Shown here: positions 5,792 to 5,896 of the stretch, piece by piece
Position numbering within the stretch: position 1 is the stretch's first letter
Layout: every line of letters begins with the position of its first letter
Source: Anaerolinea thermophila
GTDB lineage: Bacteria > Chloroflexota > Anaerolineae > Anaerolineales > Villigracilaceae
Length of the DNA: 5,896 nucleotides
Assembly: GCA_020722305.1 (NCBI GenBank)
Contig: DYLB01000121.1
Span: 1-5,896, forward strand
Reading direction: 5' to 3'
Position numbers and translations under genes: made by a program
The notes under the pieces: generated by a model
Told to the model about the DNA's origin: nothing
Database searches by the model: none
The model's input: the letters and a program-made list of their open reading frames with translations, nothing else

Positions 5792-5896
5792 CGGAGGGAT
5801 GGGTTTTTACGATTGCGTATTCCGCGTCGGTCAACGCGTTTGTCTTTCGCAAAATATCGTCGGGGATGCCGACCTTGCCCAGATCGTGCAGGTAGG
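5733..5896 (-). pseudogene. Truncated HD-GYP domain protein fragment (5' part outside window)
   Basis: The last 53 codons of a - strand frame that enters from the right edge and stops at TAA 5733-5735. HD-GYP proteins hydrolyse the second messenger cyclic di-GMP. The sequence shows HDLGKVGIPDDIL (3-15), with the His-Asp metal dyad and the invariant GK, then LTDAEYAIVKTHPSVGSKLL (21-40) with the metal-ligand His of KTHP. In intact members HHExxDGxGYP follows about 15-25 residues later, along with roughly 80 more residues. Here the protein ends GGHPLAESVAVGW, and neither motif occurs in any - strand frame before recG. A simple frameshift therefore cannot explain the loss; a deletion or rearrangement is more likely. 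Phosphodiesterase activity is not expected. It may be the end of a larger sensor protein. Confidence 0.8.

Overview
This window looks like ordinary chromosomal DNA from a GC-rich bacterium, most likely a member of the Chloroflexota (Anaerolineae-like). That assignment is an inference. It rests on the long RecG with an extra N-terminal helical domain, on a SepIVA/DivIVA-like coiled-coil gene directly after coaD, and on codon use. No rRNA or tRNA gene, IS element or CRISPR array is visible.

Layout. Positions 1-258 are a leader region on the + strand with a weak candidate promoter, a possible 44-codon small ORF and an imperfect hairpin over that ORF's 3' end. Then come two + strand genes that overlap by one base: a CorA-family divalent-metal transporter (259-1191) and an SMP-30/gluconolactonase-type beta-propeller hydrolase (1191-2054). 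A perfect 13-bp inverted repeat (2060-2092) lies between the convergent transcription units and probably terminates both. The - strand carries a second unit read from right to left: recG (5612 to 3147), coaD (3147 to 2629, overlapping recG as TAATG) and a SepIVA-like coiled-coil gene (2582 to 2109). recG has a good -10 box only 6 nt before its ATG and no Shine-Dalgarno sequence, so its mRNA is probably leaderless. At the right edge, still on the - strand, is a fragment of an HD-GYP phosphodiesterase domain. It stops before the conserved HHE and DGxGYP blocks and looks like a decayed gene.

How the genes fit together. The - strand unit groups DNA repair/fork remodelling (RecG), coenzyme A synthesis (CoaD) and a probable envelope or division coiled-coil protein. 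The + strand unit pairs a metal transporter with a metal-dependent hydrolase. Two gene starts were moved downstream of the longest ORF because clear Shine-Dalgarno sequences sit just before an internal ATG (259 for the transporter, 2582 for the coiled-coil protein). I found no convincing new multi-gene system. The points most worth a second look are the small ORF before the corA-like gene, the leaderless recG promoter, the SepIVA-like neighbour of coaD, and the truncated HD-GYP gene.
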